Assembly (NCBI GenBank): GCA_030602265.1
Contig: JAUWAB010000037.1
Coordinates: 1 to 39,152 of the forward strand
Reading direction: 5' to 3'
From: Prolixibacteraceae bacterium
Lineage (GTDB): Bacteria; Bacteroidota; Bacteroidia; Bacteroidales; Prolixibacteraceae
DNA: 39,152 bases
A program made the position numbers and the translations under genes. Below, piece by piece: positions 25,524 through 32,543 of this stretch (positions are counted from its first letter, which is position 1; every line of letters begins with the position of its first letter). The notes below the pieces were generated by a model. It was not told the origin of the DNA. It was given only the letters and a program-made list of their open reading frames with translations, and did not search any database.

Positions 25524-26911
25524 TCGGATAATTGTTTTTCAAGTTCTTCGAGACTTTTTCCTTTGGTTTCGGGGAGTCTTTTCAGGATAAACAGGAAACC
25601 GGAGAGGCAAATCAATGCGTAGAGCCAGAAAGTCCCTGATGCATCAAGGGCTTTGTTCAGCAGCGGAAAGGTATAGGTGAGCACGAAGCAGGCGGCCCAC
25701 AGGGCAGTGGTGGCCACAGCCATGGCTGCTCCTCTCACCCGGTTCGGGAAAATTTCCGATAAGACAATCCAGGTAACGGGAGCGAGGGTAAGAGCATAAA
25801 CGGCGATGGCCAGTACCACCAGGATGAGGATCATTATTCCCTGGATTCCCAGAAAATAACTCGTTCCTAAAATTATGTAAATGAAGGCCAGGCCTGAGGA
25901 CCCCAGCAGCATCATTTTCCGGCGGCCCCAGCTGTCGACCAGCCGCATGGCAACCAGGGTAAATACCAGATTTACCGTTCCGGTGATCACAATATTGAAG
26001 AGCATATCGGAAACGGAATATCCTGCCGAGGTGAAAATTTCTTCGGCATAGTTGAATATGACATTGATGCCGCACCATTGCTGAAACACTGCCAGTACGA
26101 TCCCCAATACCAATATCGGCCTGATTTTGGGTGATTTCAGTGATTTCCAGTCTACCTTCCCTGTAATATCCTGAAGGGTATTGGCAATATTAAGTTCCTC
26201 CCTTGCGGCATAGGCATCGCCTCCGATCCGTGCCAAAATTTTTCGGGAGGCTTCGTGTCGCCCAGCCTTGGCCAGGAACCGCGGGCTTTCGGGAATAAAA
26301 AAGGCTAACAAAAGGAAAGTGGACGCCGGGACCAGCTCTGCCCAGAACATCCATCGCCACCCCATTTGTCCGTTCCACGAGTTTAGGATCATCTCATGGG
26401 TGGCATCCGCAGGCATCTTTTCGGCGATGAGGTAATTGACCATCTGTGCGGCAAGTATCCCGATCACGATGGTCAGCTGATTTACCGCTACCAGCCTTCC
26501 GCGCATGGCGGTCGGGGCGATTTCGGCAATGTACATTGGCGAAATGGCGGATGCCAGGCCAATGCCCAGTCCGCCCAACAACCTGTAAAGCACGAAAGGG
26601 GTAAACTGGTCAACAGCCCCGGTGCCTGCCGCGGAAATGGTAAACAGGAGTGCGGCGATGATCAGTGGCTGTTTCCTGCCCAGCCGGTCCGACAGAAAAC
26701 CTGAGAAAAATGCGCCTGCCAGACAGCCGATCAGGGCGCTGCTCATGGCCCATCCCTGCAGATTAGACGATTGGGCAATGTCGAAGAATCGCTCGTAGAA
26801 TGGTTTGGCCCCGCCAATCACCACCCAGTCGTAGCCAAAAAGTAATCCTCCCATGGCCGATACCAGGGTAAGCCCAGCGATATATCTGCCGTTATAATTT
26901 GCTGATTCCAT
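25520..26911 (-). CDS. Sugar-porter MFS transporter (XylE-like)
   Basis: About 463 aa from ATG 26911 (MESANYNGRYIAG). The longer frame starting at TTG 26932 is unlikely because that codon is inside a promoter-like TATCTTTG. Twelve hydrophobic segments and sugar-porter signatures are present: GYDWVVIGG in helix 1, DRLGRK, PESPRFL between helices 6 and 7, QQWCGINVIFNYAE in helix 7, DSWGRRK and PETKGKSLEELE at the end. It would import a monosaccharide by proton symport across the inner membrane, from the hydrolases acting outside. It heads the - strand operon MFS-GH2-DUF5107. The family is certain; the sugar is not. Confidence 0.9.
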   Translation of the reverse strand: MESANYNGRYIAGLTLVSAMGGLLFGYDWVVIGGAKPFYERFFDIAQSSNLQGWAMSSALIGCLAGAFFSGFLSDRLGRKQPLIIAALLFTISAAGTGAVDQFTPFVLYRLLGGLGIGLASAISPMYIAEIAPTAMRGRLVAVNQLTIVIGILAAQMVNYLIAEKMPADATHEMILNSWNGQMGWRWMFWAELVPASTFLLLAFFIPESPRFLAKAGRHEASRKILARIGGDAYAAREELNIANTLQDITGKVDWKSLKSPKIRPILVLGIVLAVFQQWCGINVIFNYAEEIFTSAGYSVSDMLFNIVITGTVNLVFTLVAMRLVDSWGRRKMMLLGSSGLAFIYIILGTSYFLGIQGIMILILVVLAIAVYALTLAPVTWIVLSEIFPNRVRGAAMAVATTALWAACFVLTYTFPLLNKALDASGTFWLYALICLSGFLFILKRLPETKGKSLEELEKQLSE

Positions 26912-26929
26912 TTTATCTGGTTTACAGAT

Positions 26930-26937
26930 CAAAGATA
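26930..26937 (-). promoter_or_regulatory. Candidate -7 element of the MFS operon
   Basis: TATCTTTG on the minus strand (26937-26930) fits TAnnTTTG and lies 18 bp upstream of the ATG at 26911. No clear TTTG is seen 19-21 bp upstream. It bears on the choice of start because the alternative TTG start overlaps it. Confidence 0.4.
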
Positions 26938-27005
26938 AGGTTGTTCCGGATGCCTTAAAATGCAGGATCGGATGAATTAATGGATTTTTCTATCATGGAT
27001 TTTCC

Positions 27006-27013
27006 TATTTTTG
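27006..27013 (+). promoter_or_regulatory. Candidate -7 element of the isomerase/epimerase gene
   Basis: TATTTTTG fits TAnnTTTG and is 28 bp upstream of the ATG at 27042. The -33 TTTG is not evident. Together with 26930-26937 it makes the 130-bp divergent gap a likely bidirectional control region. Confidence 0.35.
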
Positions 27014-27041
27014 GAAGGACAACCATAAAATCAAAGATACT

Positions 27042-27962
27042 ATGCTGAATTTAGGATTTGTAAGCGCCATTCTGGCTGATAACCGTTTCGAAGAGGTCAT
27101 AACCTTTGCATCCCAAAACCGGTTTGCCTGCGTGGAAATCATGTGCTGGCCTGTTGGTAAGGCCGAGCGACGCTACGCCGGGGTTACCCATATCGACGTG
27201 GATTCGCTCGACGACGCCAAAGTGCAGGAGATTAAAACCATCCTCGATCAAAACCAGGTGTATATCTCCGGATTGGGGTATTATCCTAATCCCCTGGATC
27301 CGGATGTACAAAAGGCGGAAGTGTATATTGCCCATATTCAGAAGATCATTAAAGCTGCCGCCCGGTTGGGAATCGGCGTGGTCAACACCTTTGTCGGACG
27401 CGATCCGAAGCTGAATGTGGCTGATAACCTGAAGCTGTTTGCCGAAAGGTGGCCGGTTATCCTCAAAACGGCCGAGGAAAATAATGTCCGCATCGGAATC
27501 GAAAACTGCCCGATGCTGTTTACCAACGACGAATGGCCGGGCGGGAAAAACCTGGCTACCACTCCGGCCATCTGGGACCGCATGTTTGAGCTGATCCCGT
27601 CACCGGCCCTCGGACTCAACTACGATCCGTCGCACCTGGTATGGCAGATGATGGACCCGGTTCAGCCCATCTATGATTACAAGGACAAGCTCTTCCACAT
27701 CCACCTGAAGGATGCCAAAGTATACCCCGACAAGCTCAAACGGGTGGGAATCATGGCCTATCCGCTGGAGTACCATTCCCCGAAAATTCCCGGATTGGGT
27801 GACGTGAACTGGCGGGATTTCTTTTCAGCACTTACCACGGTAAAATACCGGGGCCCGGTGTGTATCGAAGTGGAGGACAAGGCCTACGAAGGGTCACCCG
27901 AAGATGTGGTCAGTGCCATTCTGACCGCCCGGAACTATCTTTCCCAGTTTCTGGTGTGCTGA
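27042..27962 (+). CDS. Sugar phosphate isomerase/epimerase-like TIM barrel (PF01261)
   Basis: A 306-aa cytoplasmic protein of the xylose-isomerase-like barrel family, at the usual length. Recognisable metal and substrate motifs are VEIMCWP near the N-terminus, RIGIENCPM (metal Glu), LGLNYDPSHL (metal Asp with a nearby His), FHIHLKDAK and CIEVEDKAYEGS (C-terminal metal Glu). Members isomerise or epimerise keto- or aldo-sugars with a divalent metal, and some act on inositols or oxo-sugars. Being divergent from the sugar-porter operon, it is most likely the first intracellular step for the imported sugar. It is followed by a terminator-like hairpin, so it is probably not part of the terpenoid operon. 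Confidence 0.85.
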   Translation: MLNLGFVSAILADNRFEEVITFASQNRFACVEIMCWPVGKAERRYAGVTHIDVDSLDDAKVQEIKTILDQNQVYISGLGYYPNPLDPDVQKAEVYIAHIQKIIKAAARLGIGVVNTFVGRDPKLNVADNLKLFAERWPVILKTAEENNVRIGIENCPMLFTNDEWPGGKNLATTPAIWDRMFELIPSPALGLNYDPSHLVWQMMDPVQPIYDYKDKLFHIHLKDAKVYPDKLKRVGIMAYPLEYHSPKIPGLGDVNWRDFFSALTTVKYRGPVCIEVEDKAYEGSPEDVVSAILTARNYLSQFLVC

Positions 27963-28045
27963 CCGGAATCTGTTAATTTTTTGGACTGCCAGTTTGCTGG
28001 TTCCGTCAGTTTCTGCCTGAAAACCGATTTATTTGTTATTTTTAG

Positions 28046-28095
28046 CCCTCCCTCTGAAATTGCATAACAGGTGTTTACGCAATTCAGGGAGAGGG
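28046..28095 (+). terminator. Hairpin followed by GTTTTATT, between isomerase and terpenoid operon
   Basis: ccctccctctgaaattgc pairs imperfectly with gcaattcagggagagg around a 16-base loop, followed by gttttattg. It probably terminates the upstream isomerase transcript. It ends only 12 bp before the ATG at 28108, so it could instead be a leader structure of the operon. Confidence 0.45.
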
Positions 28096-28107
28096 TTTTA
28101 TTGAACA

Positions 28108-28929
28108 ATGACCCGGTTACTTAAACTTTCCGGGTATAATCAGATAATCAGAAGGCTGAAATTGGAGAATGATTTAAAAAATACGGGTGTACTGTTTTGC
28201 CGGTGTTCCGCAGGGATTATTCCGCCGGAAAAACTGGACAGAATGGCTTCTGCTGTGGCAGAGTCTATGGCTCATGTAGTGGAGCTTCACGACTTATGTG
28301 CTCTCAGTGTCGACAACGCGGACAAACTGAAAACCCTGGTAAACCGGTTCCAAAATAAGGTAATAGTGGCCTGCTATCCGCGGGCCGTGGAGAACATGTT
28401 ACTGCAGTCGGGTGTGCCGGTGGATAACCTGAAGGTGTTGAATTTCAGGCGGCAGTCCGTCGATTCCGTACGCGAAGAACTTATGGCTTTGCCCGCCGAA
28501 GAATCCCCTTTGAGAGAATCCCTGAGGAGCAGCCTCTCTGTACCGGCGTGGTTCCCGGTTATAGAACAGAAACGCTGCACCAGCTGTGGGCAGTGTGCCC
28601 GGTTCTGTCTCTTCGGGGTATACCGTTTCGAGGAGAAGAAGCTGCATGTGGAGAATCCCCTGAACTGTAAGAACAACTGCCCGGCGTGTGCCCGCTCATG
28701 CCCCGTCTCTGCCATTATCTTCCCGCGGATTAAGGAAGACGGCGTAATTGCCGGTGCTGAACCGGGTGAAGTGCGGGTCGATCTGTCGGCCCCACAGGGT
28801 GGCCCGCTGCTGTCCCGCCTGCAGCAACGCGGCGATGTGCGCAGGAGCATACTTCGGACCAGCCTTATTCAACAGGCTGAGGCGGAAAGGCAGAAGGCCA
28901 TCGATGAACAAAATAATCAAAACAACTGA
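28108..28929 (+). CDS. HdrA-like / dual [4Fe-4S] ferredoxin protein, operon gene 1
   Basis: A 273-aa cytoplasmic protein. The N-terminal part (about 25-125) resembles the start of HdrA-type heterodisulfide reductase subunits: LFCRCSAGI with C31/C33, then LHDLCALS and VIVACYPRAVENML with C64 and C89. Residues 157-198 hold two cluster motifs, C157xxC160xxC163xxxC167 and C187xxxC191xxC194xxxC198, the second with CxxxC spacing at its start. The tail (about 215-273) is charged. It most likely supplies electrons to the radical SAM enzyme encoded 5 bp downstream. No flavin motif is visible, so it is a carrier rather than a full reductase. First gene of a five-gene operon. Domain calls are from motifs; the role is inferred. 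Confidence 0.78.
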   Translation: MTRLLKLSGYNQIIRRLKLENDLKNTGVLFCRCSAGIIPPEKLDRMASAVAESMAHVVELHDLCALSVDNADKLKTLVNRFQNKVIVACYPRAVENMLLQSGVPVDNLKVLNFRRQSVDSVREELMALPAEESPLRESLRSSLSVPAWFPVIEQKRCTSCGQCARFCLFGVYRFEEKKLHVENPLNCKNNCPACARSCPVSAIIFPRIKEDGVIAGAEPGEVRVDLSAPQGGPLLSRLQQRGDVRRSILRTSLIQQAEAERQKAIDEQNNQNN

Positions 28930-28934
28930 TTTCC

Positions 28935-30116
28935 ATGGGAATGATTACACGCCTGATCCGGCAGACCGATAAAAAGTGCCTTTATAAACTTGTGGTAAAC
29001 CTGGGGATAAAGGGGGTTTCCGGCATCAGGAAGTATAAGAAAAGGATGAAGCAGGGAAAGCCTTTTCCGGCTTTTCACTTTATCTCGGTAACCGACGATT
29101 GCAACCTGAACTGCCAGGGTTGCTGGGTGATGGGAAAGACGAAAAATCACCGGATGGATCCTGTCATGTTAGACCGGATCATAGGAGAAACCAAGGAGCA
29201 GGGCAGCTATTTTTTTGGAATTTTAGGCGGGGAACCGCTTTTATATAAGCCTTTGTTTGATGTTTTCAGGAAACACTCTGATGGCTATTTCCAGTTATTC
29301 ACCAACGGTACCCTCATAACTCCGGAAATCGCGGAACAACTGCGCCGGTGTGCCAACGTCACACCGCTCATCAGCCTCGAAGGTGATGAGGTGGTGGCAG
29401 ATATCCGCAGGGGAGGGAAAGATGTGTACCGCAGGACCATCGAAGCGGTTCAGCATTGTACCAAGGCCGGACTGTTTACCGGAGTGGCCATCAGTGTGTG
29501 CAAGTCAAACCTCGAAATGGCCCTTTCCCCGGAATTTATCCGGAAACTGGTTGACTATGGCGTGGCTTATTTGTGGTATTACATTTACCGGCCATCGGGA
29601 GAAAATCCATCGTACGAGCTGGCTTTATCGGCGGCTGAGATAGAAATCCTGCGCCGGCACATGGTGAATGCCCGTTCTGAATATCCGATTGCCATTATTG
29701 ATGCTTATTGGGACCACCTGGGGAACGGACTTTGTCCGGCCGCCACCGGACTCAGCCACCACATCAACGCCGCCGGCTATGTGGAGCCGTGTCCTGTTAT
29801 CCAGCTGGCCACCGACCGGCTGAATGGCAAGCCGCTGGCCCGGCTGTATAATGATTCTGAATACCTGAAAAATCTCCGGAAGTCCCTCAGTGAAAAGACC
29901 AACGGTTGCATTCTCATGGATGATCCGGCCTGGTTGGCTGATTTTGCCCGTGAACATCAGGTAACCGACACATCAGGAAGAAACAACGAATTGGAAAGAT
30001 TATCCGCAGCACCGGTGGTTGCCAGTCACGGCAGCGCTCCGGCCATTCCGGAAAAAAGCTTCTGGTACCGGTTTGCCAAAAAGCACGCCTTTTTTGGATT
30101 GGGGGCTTATGGTTAA
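28935..30116 (+). CDS. Radical SAM enzyme with SPASM-like C-terminus, operon gene 2
   Basis: A 393-aa protein. The radical SAM motif is C56xxxC60xxC63 (DDCNLNCQGCW), followed by GGEP at 98-101 (SAM binding) and the beta-strand FQLFTNG. Further Cys residues in GLCPAATG, GYVEPCPV and NGCILMD are arranged like a SPASM or twitch auxiliary cluster. Basic, amphipathic residues 1-40 may allow membrane contact. Radical SAM enzymes next to squalene-hopene cyclases include HpnH, which adds an adenosyl group to hopene; this protein shares the setting but has a different Cys spacing context (NLNCQGCW), so HpnH identity is not claimed. Probable tailoring enzyme for a terpenoid. Gaps of 5 bp and 9 bp to its neighbours. 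Confidence 0.85.
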   Translation: MGMITRLIRQTDKKCLYKLVVNLGIKGVSGIRKYKKRMKQGKPFPAFHFISVTDDCNLNCQGCWVMGKTKNHRMDPVMLDRIIGETKEQGSYFFGILGGEPLLYKPLFDVFRKHSDGYFQLFTNGTLITPEIAEQLRRCANVTPLISLEGDEVVADIRRGGKDVYRRTIEAVQHCTKAGLFTGVAISVCKSNLEMALSPEFIRKLVDYGVAYLWYYIYRPSGENPSYELALSAAEIEILRRHMVNARSEYPIAIIDAYWDHLGNGLCPAATGLSHHINAAGYVEPCPVIQLATDRLNGKPLARLYNDSEYLKNLRKSLSEKTNGCILMDDPAWLADFAREHQVTDTSGRNNELERLSAAPVVASHGSAPAIPEKSFWYRFAKKHAFFGLGAYG

Positions 30117-30125
30117 AATAAGGAA

Positions 30126-31706
30126 ATGAGCAAAACAAAAACACGGATTCACAGGGTGCCGGAAGATGCCAAAACCAGGGCATTACTGGCGGATGCTGTC
30201 CGCGCAGAGGTATCTGCTCTGGGCCTGCAGCCCCCGGTGGTTTTTGCTGAACTAAAGGCTCTGGCTGTCCGGGTGGTGAATAATACAGGCGCCGATCCTG
30301 ACTATACGGAATTTGCCATGGTGCTGGCGGGCAATGAGATATGGCGCCCAATGGTGGCAGCCACTCCCTACCACCGGCGCCTTCTTCTGCTTCCGCAGTG
30401 TCTTAAGAACAACCATAACTGCCGGGGGGTGTTTGATGAACTTGGCCTGATTTGTAACGGATGCCACAGCTGCAGCCTGGATAATATTGTCACAGCTGCC
30501 GAGCGGCTGGGTTATCACTCTTTGATTGCCGAAGGGACTACCGTAGCCCTCGGATTGGTTGAGGAGGGTTCGGTGGATGCCGTTATCGGAGTCAGCTGCA
30601 TGTCGACCCTGGAGCGTTCTTTCGACACCGTTAAGCGATCAGCCCTCCCCGTGGTGGGTATTCCCTTGCTCTGCGAGGGCTGCTCCGAGACTACCGTGGA
30701 TGAAGGTTGGCTGTTCAGGGAACTTTATCACCATAAGCCTGACCCCCGTTTGCAGCCCCTCTCCGTTTCTCTGCTCAAGAACAAGGTGTCCGGATATTTC
30801 AGTGAGGAGAATCTGCGCCGGCTGTTAGGCAATGAAAACGACCCCACCATGGAGATGGCCCTCCGGTCGATGCTGCAGGGCGGACAGCGAATCAGGCCAT
30901 TGCTGACTGTACTGGCCTGGTCGGCCTACAGCGATGGTGACCAGGATGAACTCCCCGGGATGTTAGCGGTGATTATCGAATGTTTCCACAAGGCCTCGCT
31001 GATCCATGACGATATTGAAGACCGGGATGATTTCCGGTACGACCAGGAAACCCTGCATAAACGGGAAGGCGTTCCGTTGGCCATCAACGCCGGGGATTAT
31101 CTCACCGGAAAGGGCTATGAGCTGCTGGGCCGGCTTCCGGTTTCCTGTGAAAAACGGGCCGCCTGCCTCAGCCTGGTTGCTTCGGCCCATGTTACCCTGA
31201 CCCTTGGCCAGGGTGCCGACCTGCTTGCCGGGCGTGACCGCACCCTATACAGCACAGCAGAACTCCTCCGGATTTATGCCCAGAAAACAGGAGCCGCCGT
31301 AGAAGTAGCCCTGCTGCTGGGAGCGGTTGCCGCCGGAGCCGATGAGGCCGATCTTAAAGTGCTGAAAGAGTTTGCCCGCCAGTTCGGGATTGCTTATCAG
31401 GTGCGCGACGACCTGGAAGAGTTTCAGCGGGCAGGGCCTTCCCTGCAATGGTTCGACTATCCCTTTCTGATGGCTTTTCTGAAGGAACATCTCAATGGAC
31501 ATAGCCCGGAAGTGAACCTTACGGAGCTGCCGTTCAGTGATTTAAAGGTGATTGTGGATGAAGCCGGAATTGAATTGAAAACCGCTTCCCTGGTTAAGGC
31601 TTATGTTGCACAGGCATATGAGACCCTGGACAGACTGTCGAACCTCAGACTGAAGCTGAGCCTTCATGGTGTTCTGGGGAAAATTTTCAGTGCCTATGAG
31701 TCCTGA
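30126..31706 (+). CDS. DUF116-polyprenyl synthetase fusion, operon gene 3
   Basis: A 526-aa two-part protein. Residues about 20-215 are DUF116-like with a Cys-rich core: C92, C99, C110, C113 and C116 in LPQCLKNNHNC and ICNGCHSC, and a later LLCEGC. Residues about 235-526 are a trans-isoprenyl diphosphate synthase: GGQRIRP at 252, first Asp-rich motif D295-D296-I-E-D299 in IHDDIED, and a second, degenerate one D428-D429-L-E-E (normally DDxxD). The synthase condenses IPP with allylic diphosphates to make a C15-C35 chain. DUF116 is usually a stand-alone, probably metal- or Fe-S-binding domain. Its fusion here is unusual and hints that redox state gates chain synthesis. The second motif change may alter IPP/allyl binding. 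Confidence 0.85.
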   Translation: MSKTKTRIHRVPEDAKTRALLADAVRAEVSALGLQPPVVFAELKALAVRVVNNTGADPDYTEFAMVLAGNEIWRPMVAATPYHRRLLLLPQCLKNNHNCRGVFDELGLICNGCHSCSLDNIVTAAERLGYHSLIAEGTTVALGLVEEGSVDAVIGVSCMSTLERSFDTVKRSALPVVGIPLLCEGCSETTVDEGWLFRELYHHKPDPRLQPLSVSLLKNKVSGYFSEENLRRLLGNENDPTMEMALRSMLQGGQRIRPLLTVLAWSAYSDGDQDELPGMLAVIIECFHKASLIHDDIEDRDDFRYDQETLHKREGVPLAINAGDYLTGKGYELLGRLPVSCEKRAACLSLVASAHVTLTLGQGADLLAGRDRTLYSTAELLRIYAQKTGAAVEVALLLGAVAAGADEADLKVLKEFARQFGIAYQVRDDLEEFQRAGPSLQWFDYPFLMAFLKEHLNGHSPEVNLTELPFSDLKVIVDEAGIELKTASLVKAYVAQAYETLDRLSNLRLKLSLHGVLGKIFSAYES

Positions 31707-32535
31707 TCTCTCTGTACCTTTCTACCGGCAAATGATCACCGCAGCAGCAGCCGGCATCGAAGCCCTTGAACCGGAAACGGCCGCTGAGGTCCGGCAGTTT
31801 ATCGCCTCTCAGCAACACACTTGCGGTGCATTTACTGACCGCGCCGGACTGCCCGATTCCTATTATTCCCTATTCGGCTTTTTCCTGAGTGAAGCTGCAG
31901 GTATGAAAGAGCAAGCCGACCATCTGAAAAGATATATTATAACAAACCGGGACAGTTCAGCCACCGGACTTGTTCACCGCAGTTGTCTGGCACTTATTGC
32001 AAAAGGTGCCGGATCGGGCATGCCGGTTCGCATAAAGTGTTTTGCCGCCGTTATCAGGGAATTCTTCCGGGACATGGGCAGTATCAGCAGTTCATACCAG
32101 TATTTCATGGTTTTTCTGATGCTGGATGCCTATGGATGGAATAACCGGCTCAGCAGATGGATAATCCGGAGCCGGTTCAGCAACGATGAACAGCTGGGGG
32201 AATTACCTTGTCCGGTGATTGCTGCGCTGGTGGTCATTAAGACCGCACTTGGACTGGATGCCGGCCGGGAGATTTCCCGGCTCTGGGCTTTCCATCTCAA
32301 AGACTCCGGATTCAGGGCGATACCCGGAGCTCCTTCTGCCGACCTGCTGTCAACGGCAGTGGCCCTTACTGCCCTGCGGATGGCCGGTGCGGATCTTCGG
32401 ATCGTCCGGCCAGGGTGCCTTGCACTGGTAGAAGATAACTACGACCAGGGTGCTTTTCTGGCCGGGAACGGCGACAGCTTCCGGGATGTGGAATATACAT
32501 TCTATGGCCTTCTGGCGCTGGGTCTGCTCACTTAA
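31696..32535 (+). CDS. Small prenyltransferase/terpene-cyclase-repeat protein, operon gene 4
   Basis: A 279-aa protein from ATG 31696, which overlaps the previous gene by 11 bp. An upstream ATG at 31666 in the same frame would add 10 residues and a 41-bp overlap, which is less likely. The alpha-alpha barrel repeat character is seen in FIASQQHTCGAFTDRAGLPDSYYSLFGFFL and in DVEYTFYGLLALG at the C-terminus, as in prenyltransferase beta-subunit and squalene-cyclase repeats. It lacks a DxDD motif, and the barrel is only half the size of the gene 5 product. It may be a non-catalytic partner of the cyclase or a separate small cyclase/prenyl-binding protein. No signal peptide. Confidence 0.7.
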   Translation: MSPDLSVPFYRQMITAAAAGIEALEPETAAEVRQFIASQQHTCGAFTDRAGLPDSYYSLFGFFLSEAAGMKEQADHLKRYIITNRDSSATGLVHRSCLALIAKGAGSGMPVRIKCFAAVIREFFRDMGSISSSYQYFMVFLMLDAYGWNNRLSRWIIRSRFSNDEQLGELPCPVIAALVVIKTALGLDAGREISRLWAFHLKDSGFRAIPGAPSADLLSTAVALTALRMAGADLRIVRPGCLALVEDNYDQGAFLAGNGDSFRDVEYTFYGLLALGLLT

Positions 32536-32543
32536 AAAAGACT

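Noticed and set aside
26912-26932. N-terminal extension of the MFS gene from TTG 26932
   Set aside because: The TTG is part of the TATCTTTG promoter-like box, and the ATG at 26911 begins the natural MFS N-terminus.
28108-28929. Full HdrA or pyruvate:ferredoxin oxidoreductase subunit
   Set aside because: There is no FAD or TPP motif; only an HdrA-like N-terminal stretch and two [4Fe-4S] motifs are seen.
28935-30116. Annotation as HpnH
   Set aside because: The genomic setting is similar, but the extra C-terminal Cys groups differ from what is known of HpnH and no other hopanoid genes are present.
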